NCBI RefSeq assembly: GCF_020531845.1
Contig: NZ_JAJAVF010000004.1
Coordinates: 166,045-230,044, forward strand
From: Methylobacillus methanolivorans
GTDB taxonomy: Bacteria; Pseudomonadota; Gammaproteobacteria; Burkholderiales; Methylophilaceae
Direction of reading: 5' to 3'
DNA length: 64,000 bases
In this document: positions 8,423-18,269 of the stretch, one piece after another
How the letters are laid out: each line of letters opens with the position of its first letter
Position numbering within the stretch: position 1 is the first letter of the stretch
Notes under the pieces: model-generated
Database searches by the model: none
The model's input: the letters and a program-made list of their open reading frames with translations, nothing else
Told to the model about the DNA's origin: nothing
Position numbers and translations under genes: made by a program

Positions 8423-10134
8423 GACGATGAACTCCCTGGAAAACGGCTGCTGTCGTGACGGCGGCGCATTGCGCTGATGTGTCCTTCAATCAGCTCGGTC
8501 GACATGCCAAGCGTCGACATCACCTGTTCCGCCAGCCCAATAGCTGCGGCAAAGGATTGCTGGTACACGCGCACGTTGGGCATGGCGCGAAATGCATCGG
8601 CCGCGGTCGTACTTCTGTATGACACCCACAAGGTCAGCGCCGGACGGCGCTCGGCAATCGCCTGGGCGATGCGCAACGCTTGCTGGGCATGGGCGAACGT
8701 CAGCACCACCATGTGCGCATGCGTCAAGCCGGCAGCCAGCAAGGTATCGGGCCGACTGGCATCGCCATGGAACACCGGCGCGCCGGCGGCACGCGCGGCC
8801 TCGACCTTCTGCGCGTCCGCCTCCAGCAGCAGATGCGCCACGCCGGCGTGGCGAAGAATCTCGCTGACTGTCAGGCCAAGCTCGCCCGCGCCGCAAACGA
8901 TGACATGGTCTCGATATCGCGCCGTCTGCGCGGCGATCTCGACTTCTTCAGCCTGGGGTGGCTGAATGACGCCGCCGGTGCGGCTCAAGAACCGGGCAAG
9001 TACATCGTGATGGCGGATCAGCAGCGGTGCCAAGGCCATGCTGAGCACCAGCGCGACCAGCATGGGTTGTACGACGGTCGCGGGGATCAGATGCTGCTGC
9101 AAGACCATGCCCAACAACAGCAGGGCGAACTCGCCGCCATGCCCCAACGCTATGCCCGTGCGCCAGGCATCGAGGGCGGACAGGCGCGTCGCCCGCAAGG
9201 CCAGGGTGTTGAGCCCGATCTTGACCGGTACCAGCACTGCCAGCCACGCCAGCACCGCCAGCGGTGCCGAAAGAATCTGCGCTCCGTCCAACTGCAGGCC
9301 GATGGTCACGAAGAACACCCCCGACAACACATCGCGAAACGGTTTGAGGTGGCTTTCCATGTGGTGACGGAAGTCGCTCTCGCCCAGCACCATGCCGGCC
9401 AAAAACGCACCCAGGGCGGCGGATACGCCGACCGCGTGTGCAGCAGCGGCGGCAGCCACCACCACGCACAAGGAAACCAGCACGAAGGATTCTTCGTGGC
9501 CCTGCCGCGCCACCCAGCCCAGCAGGCCATGCAACAGACGACGGGAGGCGAGGGCCGCTGCCGCGAACAACATCAGCACGCCCAACACTTCGAGCAGCAC
9601 GCTCTCGATCTTCGGCGACTCGCCGCGCGCCCAGATCGCCAGCAGGGCCAGCAGGGGCACGCTGGCCAGATCCTGAAAGACCAGCACGGCGATGGCGCTG
9701 CGGCCATGGCGTGTGGTGAGTTCACCCTGGTCGGCCAACTGCCGGCTGACCAGCGCCGTGGAAGACATGGCCGCCGCAGCGCCGAGCAGCGCAGCGCTCT
9801 GAGCTGGCTGCCCCAACCCCATCAGCATCAGGGTCAGAGGTGCGGCCATAACGACCATCTGCAAACTGCCAGCCACCAGTACGGTCTTGCGAGTGAGCCA
9901 AAAGTGCCCGAGGGAGAATTCCAGTCCGACCATGAACAGCAGCAGCGCCACTCCCAGCTCGGACAGAAAATCAAGCGCTTCTCCCGGCGCGATCACGCCG
10001 GTGACTGAGGGGCCCAGTAAGGCGCCGGCGGCGAGGTAACCCAGCAAGGCGGGCACTCTGAACGCCGCCGTCGCCACCGCCGCGAGGCTGCATGCCGCCA
10101 GCAGGATCAGGGTGGCGCCGAGCAAGTCCTGCAT
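8419..10134 (-). CDS. kefB: KefB/KefC-like cation:proton antiporter with TrkA-N domain
   Basis: 571 residues. The first ~390 form a CPA2-type antiporter membrane domain (GVALLLFMVGLEFS near the second to third helices, ALGAFLAGMVLGES in mid-domain). A RCK/TrkA-N nucleotide-binding domain follows (HVIVCGAGELGLTVSEIL, from about 410). It is likely a glutathione- or NAD(H)-gated K+/H+ efflux system, which in LHR loci contributes to oxidative and chlorine tolerance. It lies between the thioredoxin gene (4-base gap) and psiE (4-base overlap). Assignment to KefB rather than KefC is by LHR convention. Confidence 0.85.
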   Translation of the reverse strand: MQDLLGATLILLAACSLAAVATAAFRVPALLGYLAAGALLGPSVTGVIAPGEALDFLSELGVALLLFMVGLEFSLGHFWLTRKTVLVAGSLQMVVMAAPLTLMLMGLGQPAQSAALLGAAAAMSSTALVSRQLADQGELTTRHGRSAIAVLVFQDLASVPLLALLAIWARGESPKIESVLLEVLGVLMLFAAAALASRRLLHGLLGWVARQGHEESFVLVSLCVVVAAAAAAHAVGVSAALGAFLAGMVLGESDFRHHMESHLKPFRDVLSGVFFVTIGLQLDGAQILSAPLAVLAWLAVLVPVKIGLNTLALRATRLSALDAWRTGIALGHGGEFALLLLGMVLQQHLIPATVVQPMLVALVLSMALAPLLIRHHDVLARFLSRTGGVIQPPQAEEVEIAAQTARYRDHVIVCGAGELGLTVSEILRHAGVAHLLLEADAQKVEAARAAGAPVFHGDASRPDTLLAAGLTHAHMVVLTFAHAQQALRIAQAIAERRPALTLWVSYRSTTAADAFRAMPNVRVYQQSFAAAIGLAEQVMSTLGMSTELIEGHISAMRRRHDSSRFPGSSSS

Positions 10135-10137
10135 CGG

Positions 10138-10578
10138 TCAGCGCCCCACCTGTGCAGATGCCCAGCGCACGATGTCCTGCGCGCCCAAGGCGCCGGCCTG
10201 ACGCCCGATCTCCCGCCCACCCTGGAACAGGGCGAGCGTCGGAATGCTGCGGATGCCGAACTGCGCGGCCAGGTGGGGTTCTGCCTCGGTATTGACCTTG
10301 GCCAGCCTGACCCTGGGTTCGAGCTGGCGCGCCGCTTGCTGGAACTGCGGGGCCATCATCTTGCACGGCCCGCACCAAGGTGCCCAGAAATCGACCAACA
10401 GTGGCAGGTCGCTGCGCTCCACGTGGCGCGAGAACGTCGCCGTGGTCAACTCGATGGGTTCGCCCGTGAACAAGGGCTGCTGGCAGCGGCCGCAGTTGGG
10501 ATGTTCCGATAGCTTCGCAGTCGGTACGCGGTTGATGGACTGGCAATGCGGGCAGACAAGGTGAAGATCATTCTTCAT
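10138..10578 (-). CDS. trxC: TrxC-type thioredoxin with N-terminal zinc finger
   Basis: 146 residues. A four-cysteine zinc site (Cys9, Cys12, Cys29, Cys32) precedes a thioredoxin fold with WCGPC (Cys69, Cys72) and the cis-proline segment IRSIPTLALFQ. This matches thioredoxin 2, a cytosolic disulfide reductase involved in oxidative stress. It is the trx gene of LHR loci. Its start lies inside the end of the upstream gene (11-base overlap), and the antiporter follows after four bases. Confidence 0.92.
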   Translation of the reverse strand: MKNDLHLVCPHCQSINRVPTAKLSEHPNCGRCQQPLFTGEPIELTTATFSRHVERSDLPLLVDFWAPWCGPCKMMAPQFQQAARQLEPRVRLAKVNTEAEPHLAAQFGIRSIPTLALFQGGREIGRQAGALGAQDIVRWASAQVGR

Positions 10579-11713
10579 GGTTCGCCTCCTTGGACCACAG
10601 TGAGGCTGCCGCGCTTCGAGTCACAGACAATGCCGACCAATCAACGCCTTGGAGCCAATCGTTCCCGTCTTTGCTTACTCCGGCCTCTTCCAAATGAGCA
10701 GCGATGAACGCTTCGGCCTGCATGAGCCACCTTTGGACAGTATCTTCCTGACTAGGAATCAGCAGGATTTCAGAGACGCTGCTGGCATCCAGCCCGTCCA
10801 CACGGAGAAGCAGAAAAATGCGCCGCCACAAACGCGGCATGTCCTTCAGCAGGTCGAATGCAAAAGCGAACTCGCTCGACCGATCAACTAGCTCCTCCTG
10901 TTCCGCGATCGTTGCGGCATCGGGATGCTGACTGTCAGCGATGATATCGGCCAGCCTGAGTGTGTCATCGGGCTGATAAAATTCGAAGACTTCCTCTTCC
11001 ACCATGGCCTCGGCGACGTCCTGGGCATCCGCTTCGACCGGCGCGTCCAGAGAAACGAATTCGCCAAATTGCCGGCTGTTTGCCACTTCGTGATCCAGGA
11101 CGGCGAACAGATGCTTCAGAAGACCGATGTAAGCCGCTTTTTCTTCCGGCACGGATTGCCATTCCACCTCAGCTTGGACAATCGCTTCATCCACCACGTC
11201 GCGCAGCGTCGGATAATCGCGCGGTAAATCGCCGACGGCACGCAGATAAGCCAGCTCACGCCTTGCGACAGCCTCAAGTTTCGACAGTAGAGGCATTCGG
11301 GTCGCCTCGGCCTCATGGGCGGCTGACGCGGGTTTTGCGGCAATCCGCACCTTGAGCTCGCGCAAGCGCTCGCGTCGTGCTTTGCGCTTGATTTGATCCT
11401 GAGCATGCAGTCGGTCAAAATGCTTCTTGGCCTGACGGAACAACGACTGTGCGAGCATCTGCGCGAGGGGCGTCAGCTCGTCATGTGATGCAGTAACGCT
11501 GACAGTCTTTTTGCCGGGCAGGTGCATATAGCCACTGGCCAGAAATTGCCGCTTGATCTTGTCGCGATCAAGGACGATTTGAAGTCGCACTGAATCTTTA
11601 GTGTGTTTGTCGAGCAATGGCTTGAGGGCGTGCTCGATCACATTTCCCAAAGCTCTCTGCCAAGGTTCATGAAACTCTTTGTCGATAGCTCGATAGCTAT
11701 ATTGCATCTGCAT
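10568..11713 (-). CDS. LHR hypothetical protein with HPF/RaiA-like N-terminus and sigma-like C-terminus
   Basis: 381 residues. ATG 11713 is preferred (AAGGAG six bases upstream) over the in-frame ATG at 11734, which precedes that site. The first ~100 residues (RLQIVLDRDKIKRQFLASGY, then MHLPGKKTVSVTASHDELTP) resemble ribosome-hibernation factors of the HPF/RaiA family. Around 285-345, a DLLKDMPRLWRRIFLLLRVDG segment followed by DASSVSEIL resembles region 4 of sigma factors, where a recognition helix would sit. The middle is acidic and probably disordered. Both resemblances are by eye only. The gene keeps the position of the uncharacterised LHR ORF between hdeD and trx. Confidence 0.6.
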   Translation of the reverse strand: MQMQYSYRAIDKEFHEPWQRALGNVIEHALKPLLDKHTKDSVRLQIVLDRDKIKRQFLASGYMHLPGKKTVSVTASHDELTPLAQMLAQSLFRQAKKHFDRLHAQDQIKRKARRERLRELKVRIAAKPASAAHEAEATRMPLLSKLEAVARRELAYLRAVGDLPRDYPTLRDVVDEAIVQAEVEWQSVPEEKAAYIGLLKHLFAVLDHEVANSRQFGEFVSLDAPVEADAQDVAEAMVEEEVFEFYQPDDTLRLADIIADSQHPDAATIAEQEELVDRSSEFAFAFDLLKDMPRLWRRIFLLLRVDGLDASSVSEILLIPSQEDTVQRWLMQAEAFIAAHLEEAGVSKDGNDWLQGVDWSALSVTRSAAASLWSKEANHEE

Positions 11714-11792
11714 GTATGACTCCTTCGATGTCATTTCTATGGAGGTATGAATCGAGGATGCTCATATCCATAGAATTTAGTTTGACCCGCTC

Positions 11793-12404
11793 TTATCCCT
11801 GGCGCGTTTTGCGAAGACGCCAACTCAAGAACAAAAGCGTGACACCATAGACTGCCGCATAGAAGCCCAACAGCCAGCCTGCGGCCAGGAATGACTCGAC
11901 CGGACGGGAAAAAAATATCCACAAGACGATAGCGCCAAGGACAATCGAGAGCAGTCCACTGAAGGCAAGCCAAATTTCACCCTTGATTTCTTGACGCAGC
12001 CGAACGGCGGCGGATATCTCCAGCACACCGGTGAAAATCGCCCAGAAGCCCACGCTAGCCCATAAAAAAGAAGCCAAGACTATCGTGGCGACCCAAGGAG
12101 CAACCAGGACGACGACGCCCGTAAGTATGCCGACAATGCCGCTGAACAGCAGCCAGCCCCAGCGCTCTTTTTTCTGGATATGGCGCACCGCTGCAACCAA
12201 GTTGAAAGCGCCATTGACGAAGGAAAATGCGCCGAACATGATGGTCATGGCCAACAGAGCCGATTGTGGCATCCAGAACGCAAGGGCTGCAAAAATCAAT
12301 GCCAAGACACCGCGCAGCACAAAAAGCCACCAATTTTGGCTCAGCGAACACAGTGCTTTGGTGGGGTCATCCGCATTGGAATTAGCGATGGTGTCTGTGT
12401 TCAT
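11793..12404 (-). CDS. hdeD: HdeD-family acid-resistance membrane protein
   Basis: 203 residues with six hydrophobic segments in three similar pairs, the HdeD repeat pattern. NWWLFVLRGVLALIFAALAFWMP is the family signature near residue 25. HdeD is an inner-membrane protein linked to acid resistance at high cell density; its mechanism is unknown. It is a standard LHR gene. The upstream yfdX gene ends in a GC-rich hairpin at 12461-12481, so hdeD may be read partly from its own signals. Confidence 0.88.
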   Translation of the reverse strand: MNTDTIANSNADDPTKALCSLSQNWWLFVLRGVLALIFAALAFWMPQSALLAMTIMFGAFSFVNGAFNLVAAVRHIQKKERWGWLLFSGIVGILTGVVVLVAPWVATIVLASFLWASVGFWAIFTGVLEISAAVRLRQEIKGEIWLAFSGLLSIVLGAIVLWIFFSRPVESFLAAGWLLGFYAAVYGVTLLFLSWRLRKTRQG

Positions 12405-12460
12405 GCAATATCTCCTAAAGATCTATACAAAATAAAAAATCAAACACTCATGGGACAAGA

Positions 12461-12481
12461 GAGGGGCGCGACGCGCCCCTC
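12461..12481 (-). terminator. Hairpin between yfdX and hdeD
   Basis: A perfect 10-bp GC-rich inverted repeat (GAGGGGCGCG / CGCGCCCCTC, one central base) lies 20 bases beyond the yfdX stop. Read on the minus strand it is followed by TCTTGT, a weak T-rich tail. It may attenuate rather than fully stop the long stress-locus transcript. Confidence 0.55.
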
Positions 12482-12501
12482 TTAGGCCCTATCCAGCGGT
12501 T

Positions 12502-13389
12502 TCAGAACAACTTGGACAGTTTTGCCTTGATTTCATCGAGCCAGCCTTTTCCGCCGCCTCCCCCAGCCGTCTTTTGCTTGACTTTCTTGAGTTCAGCATA
12601 CAGGGGCTCAAAGTCCTTCTTCTTTCCATAGCCCAGCAGTTCTGCCATTTCCAACTGCTGCCGCGCTTCGTTCAATAATGTCTCCAGGCGCTCATTGGAC
12701 GCTTCGCTCCGCTGACCATCTTCTACCAAGGTCTCGGCGCGCTTCAGGAGCAGCTTCGCACGCAGGACGGGCAGCGGAAGCACGCTGCGCTCCTCGACCA
12801 GCGTGCTGAGCGCTGACTGCAGCGCGGCTTTGGCTTCTTCGATCTTGCCCTGATCGATCAGCGGCACGACTGACTTCACGGCTGCGGGATAGGACGCCAG
12901 AGGGATGTTGGTGACCGCGATCACGATTTCACTGGCCAGCAAAGCCAGCACGTGACGTGCCCGTTGCACCTCGCCATGTTTGAGGGCATCCAGCGCCTCG
13001 TCGGTCATCGCCTCAATGGTTTGCGTGTTGGCGAACAAGTCGTGCACGATGGTGCGCACATCAACGGGGGCCAGGGCGAGCGTGGGTTCGCGCGCAACGA
13101 TCAGCTCCAGCTTTCCCGTCACTTCGGCCAGCGTTGCCAATGCGCGTGCAGCGTCCTTGCCGTCAAGTGCGGCCAGCGCTGATTTGGTCAGCGACAAGGC
13201 CGAGACGGCCTCATCGAGGACTTGTTTACGTTTGTCTGCCGCCTGCGAGTCCGTTTCCTTCTGAACCTCAGGCTGTACCTCCGTGACGACTTCAGCCTTG
13301 GCCTCTGGACTGACAGGAAGGCTGCTTACCGCGGCCTGTTCGCTTATTTCTTTGTTCGTCGCATTGGGATTCGATGTTTGCTCATTCAT
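12502..13389 (-). CDS. yfdX: YfdX-family protein (cytoplasmic copy)
   Basis: 295 residues. The first ~70 are low-complexity and acidic/Gln-rich without a signal peptide. The YfdX domain follows (KRKQVLDEAVSALSLTKSAL through ELLGYGKKKDFEPLYAELKK), ending in a Gly-rich linker and WLDEIKAKLSKLF. YfdX proteins in E. coli respond to the EvgA acid-resistance regulator; a chaperone-like role is suggested. It shares its domain and C-terminal pattern with the next gene upstream (13492-14406), a clear tandem duplication. Confidence 0.85.
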   Translation of the reverse strand: MNEQTSNPNATNKEISEQAAVSSLPVSPEAKAEVVTEVQPEVQKETDSQAADKRKQVLDEAVSALSLTKSALAALDGKDAARALATLAEVTGKLELIVAREPTLALAPVDVRTIVHDLFANTQTIEAMTDEALDALKHGEVQRARHVLALLASEIVIAVTNIPLASYPAAVKSVVPLIDQGKIEEAKAALQSALSTLVEERSVLPLPVLRAKLLLKRAETLVEDGQRSEASNERLETLLNEARQQLEMAELLGYGKKKDFEPLYAELKKVKQKTAGGGGGKGWLDEIKAKLSKLF

Positions 13390-13491
13390 GGTGATATGCC
13401 TCGTATGAGTTAGTGAAAATAGGCGAATCTATTGGGGCTGACTGCGAACATCGCGAGACTGACCGACCGAACAGTCGGCCCCTTCATCATC

Positions 13492-14406
13492 TCAAAACAG
13501 CTTTTGGAGGCGCGTCTTCAACTCGTCGAACCATCCCTTGCCGCTTTTGCCACCAGCCGACTTTTGCTCAATGGACTTCACATGATCGAAGATGGGTTTG
13601 AAATCCGCCTTCTTGCCATAACCCAGGATCTGCGCCATCTCGATCTCCGTGCGCACGGACGACAGCAAGGTGCTGAGCTCCTCGTTCTGCTTGGCATCGC
13701 GCTTGTCGGTCTCGGCCAGCTTTTCAGCTTTTGCCATCGCGGCTTCAGCCCGTAGCACGGGCAGAGGAAAGGCGACCGAGGTCACCACCAGCGTGTTCAG
13801 TGCTCGGGCGAGTTCCGCCTTGGCGTCGTCGATCTTGCCGCTGTCGATGAGCCGTGCGGCCGACTTGATCGCTGCCGGGTACGTTGCCATCGGCAGGTTG
13901 CCGGTTTCGATCACGATTTCGCTGGCCAGATTGGCGACGATGGGCCGGGCCTTTTGCACCTCGCCATCACCCAAGAACTCCCGAGACAACTTGACCGCCT
14001 TCTTCACCGATTCCACGTTGGCGTGGATATCGTGGGTGATGACGCGTACATCGACCGGCGCCAAAGCAAGTTTGGCGTCGCGTGCCAATACCAGTTCCAG
14101 CTTTCCGCTGGCCAGTTCCAGCGCAGCGAGCGCCTCCTTGGTCTTCTTTGCATCAAGGAGTGTCAAAGCCTCCTGGGTCTTGGTGAGCGCCGTGATGGCG
14201 TCCTGAGTGAGCTCAGCACGCTTTTTTTCGGCTTCCCGGGCGGCCTTGTCATCTACCTGTGGCTGCGCCGCCTTGGATGCGGCAGAGGGTGCTGCAGCAC
14301 CTGGGCTAGAACCTGCCGCCGATTGGGCCTGAGCCGGTCCGCTCAGTCCGACGACGACCGCCAGGGCAAGTGCGGAGAAGGTTGATTGGGGCTGTTTGAT
14401 ATTCAT
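13492..14406 (-). CDS. yfdX: YfdX-family protein (secreted copy)
   Basis: 304 residues. The N-terminus (FSALALAVVVGLSGPAQAQ) is a signal peptide, cleaved near residue 27, so this copy is likely periplasmic. The YfdX domain spans about 60-280 and ends GWFDELKTRLQKLF, like its paralogue at 12502-13389. An AGGAG-type ribosome site lies upstream of ATG 14406. One cytoplasmic and one exported YfdX side by side is the normal LHR arrangement. Confidence 0.87.
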   Translation of the reverse strand: MNIKQPQSTFSALALAVVVGLSGPAQAQSAAGSSPGAAAPSAASKAAQPQVDDKAAREAEKKRAELTQDAITALTKTQEALTLLDAKKTKEALAALELASGKLELVLARDAKLALAPVDVRVITHDIHANVESVKKAVKLSREFLGDGEVQKARPIVANLASEIVIETGNLPMATYPAAIKSAARLIDSGKIDDAKAELARALNTLVVTSVAFPLPVLRAEAAMAKAEKLAETDKRDAKQNEELSTLLSSVRTEIEMAQILGYGKKADFKPIFDHVKSIEQKSAGGKSGKGWFDELKTRLQKLF

Positions 14407-14444
14407 GATCTTGGGCTCCTAATTAAAGTTAGTTGACTGAGATT

Positions 14445-14885
14445 TCAATCTGTTTCGGTTTGGCTTGCTCGGGCTTGACAAGCCGCACTCCCAGCGCGCC
14501 GTCTTTCATCAGCCGTCACCTTGGTCGGATCAACGTTGTCAGGCAAGACAAAGCTGCGCACAAAGCGGCCATACGCACGTTCGATGCGGTGGAACTTCTT
14601 GCACTGCTTCTCTTTTTCCAGTTTGCGCTCGCCGCTGATGGTGAGCACGCCGTTTTCCGCGCTGACGCGCGCGGCATCCTTGGGGACCTCCGGCAGATCC
14701 AGCTTGAGGAGGAAAGCGTTCTCATCCTCGCTGATGTCCGCCATTGGTGCCCAGTCCGCCGTGGTCATGGCTTCGTTGCCGGTACGGGCGCCCTGTCGCT
14801 GGGGTATTCGTCCGAACATCGTCGCCAGGCGGTTTTGCAATTCATCCAGTTCCCGGAAGGGGTCCCACGGAGTCAATGCAGACAT
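14445..14885 (-). CDS. hsp20: Hsp20 small heat-shock protein with frameshifted C-terminus
   Basis: 146 residues from ATG 14885 (MSALTPWDPFRELDELQNRL). The alpha-crystallin domain is intact through FVLPDNVDPTKVTAD. The frame then slips near 14506-14512: the continuing frame gives ERRRAGSAACQARASQTETD. A neighbouring frame instead encodes the expected MKDGALGVRLVKPEQ, an IEI motif of the IxI type, and a stop at 14430-14432. A two-base loss (or one-base gain) explains this. IxI motifs mediate sHSP oligomerisation, so the product may be impaired unless the shift is a sequencing error. The gene lies between ftsH and yfdX. Confidence 0.8.
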   Translation of the reverse strand: MSALTPWDPFRELDELQNRLATMFGRIPQRQGARTGNEAMTTADWAPMADISEDENAFLLKLDLPEVPKDAARVSAENGVLTISGERKLEKEKQCKKFHRIERAYGRFVRSFVLPDNVDPTKVTADERRRAGSAACQARASQTETD

Positions 14886-14972
14886 ATCGGTTCTCCTTGA
14901 ACAATGCCGGCGAATTGGATGACGCACCGAACAGAGCCACCGGCTTACTCTGAATGGCACCTACTACTGTTT

Positions 14973-16790
<1,818 letters not shown>

Positions 16791-16817
16791 GGGCAATGTT
16801 CCTCGCAAGTCGTGCCG

Positions 16818-18269
16818 CTAGAGAATGGGGGTGAACAGACGGGCCACCCCGTCGCGCAAGCGGATGGCCAGCGGGCGGGCGCGCAACGCCTTCGCCGATA
16901 TCTCGCCCGACGCATCACGAGCGGCATCAAAAAGGGATGACAGCCGCGTAGACAACACGGTGTCGTACACCTCCACATTGAACTCGAAGTTGAGGCGCAA
17001 ACTGCGCGCATCCCAATTGGCCGAACCCAGGCAGCACCACGCTCCGTCTACCAGCATCAGCTTGCTGTGGTCGAACGGGCCCGGCCGTTCGAAGATGCGC
17101 ACACCGTGCTCCAGCACCTGCCAGTAGTGGGCGCGTGCGGCCCATTGCACCGTGGGATGGTCGCCGTTTGCGGGCGTCAGCACGTCGATACGCACGCCGC
17201 GCAACGCGGCCGTGCTTAGCGCCGCGATCATCGGCTGATCGGGCACGAAGTAAGGTGTCCAGATGCGCACCGAATGCTTCGCCGCGCTCAAAGCGCCCAT
17301 GAAGGTCCAGCGCAGCCGGTCCAGGGCCTCATCGGGACCGGCCTCGATGCCGCGCGCCCAAGAGGTTCCTTGCTCATCAGCCGTTGCGGGCGGTTCGCCC
17401 CAGAGACCCTCGTTGAGCCGCTCGCCCGTGGTATCGCACCAATCGTCGGTGAAGCACCGCATCAGATGCGCAACCACCGGCCCGCGCAGACGAAAGTGCA
17501 AATCGTGACAGGCCCGGCCCGGCGCATCGGGCCGCCAATACGGGCTGAAGATGTTCATGCCGCCGGTGAAACCCGTCTCGCCATCGATCACCAGCAGCTT
17601 GCGGTGATTGCGCAGATGCGCGGCATGCAGGCGCGCGGGAATCAACGTCGGGTTGAACGTCGCCGCCGGAACGCCGGCGCGCTGCAAGGCGCGGTAGGCG
17701 CTGCGGGGCGTCCAGCGGGCATACACGTCGTCGATCAGCACCCGCACTTGCACGCCGCGCTCATGAGCCCGGCGCAGCGCATCGACGAACTGCGCCCCGA
17801 TGCCTTGGCTGTCGAAGATGTACGAGGCCAAGGCGACGCTGTACCGCGCCGATTCGATGGCGGCGAGCATGGCCGGGTAGGCCTGCTCGCCATCGACAAG
17901 CGGCTCGATGCGGTTGCCGCCGGTCAGCGACTGGCCGGTGGCGCGTCCCACCAGGTGGGCCAGACCGGCAAGCGGCGGCGATACAGCCTCGGGCATCGTG
18001 GGCGAGAGGTCCTGCCGAACAGCAGGATCTGCCCCCGGGAAGAGCCGCCGCGCCCGCCGCTGGTAACGGTTGATGCCGAACAGCCCATACAGCAGCGAAC
18101 CGCCCAGCGGCAACAAGGCGATCAGCAGTACCCACAGCGTGGCCGATCGAGGGTCACGCTTGTAGATGACCGCGTGCCCCGCTGTGGGGATAGCGACCGC
18201 CAGCGACACGAGGGTGGCTGCCCATGTCAGCCCGTTGGGGTCGGACACGACAGCCTCCCCATGACTCAA
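16818..18269 (-). CDS. cls: Cardiolipin synthase-like phospholipase D protein
   Basis: 483 residues. Two N-terminal hydrophobic segments (about 12-30 and 42-62) precede two PLD catalytic repeats with HRKLLVID (first HKD) and HSKLMLVD (second HKD), each followed by a GGMN or GSANWD turn. The layout is that of ClsA-type bacterial cardiolipin synthases, which join two phosphatidylglycerol molecules in the inner membrane. Its start overlaps the clpK stop by four bases. In LHR loci this would adjust membrane lipid under heat stress; that role is inferred. Confidence 0.87.
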   Translation of the reverse strand: MSHGEAVVSDPNGLTWAATLVSLAVAIPTAGHAVIYKRDPRSATLWVLLIALLPLGGSLLYGLFGINRYQRRARRLFPGADPAVRQDLSPTMPEAVSPPLAGLAHLVGRATGQSLTGGNRIEPLVDGEQAYPAMLAAIESARYSVALASYIFDSQGIGAQFVDALRRAHERGVQVRVLIDDVYARWTPRSAYRALQRAGVPAATFNPTLIPARLHAAHLRNHRKLLVIDGETGFTGGMNIFSPYWRPDAPGRACHDLHFRLRGPVVAHLMRCFTDDWCDTTGERLNEGLWGEPPATADEQGTSWARGIEAGPDEALDRLRWTFMGALSAAKHSVRIWTPYFVPDQPMIAALSTAALRGVRIDVLTPANGDHPTVQWAARAHYWQVLEHGVRIFERPGPFDHSKLMLVDGAWCCLGSANWDARSLRLNFEFNVEVYDTVLSTRLSSLFDAARDASGEISAKALRARPLAIRLRDGVARLFTPIL

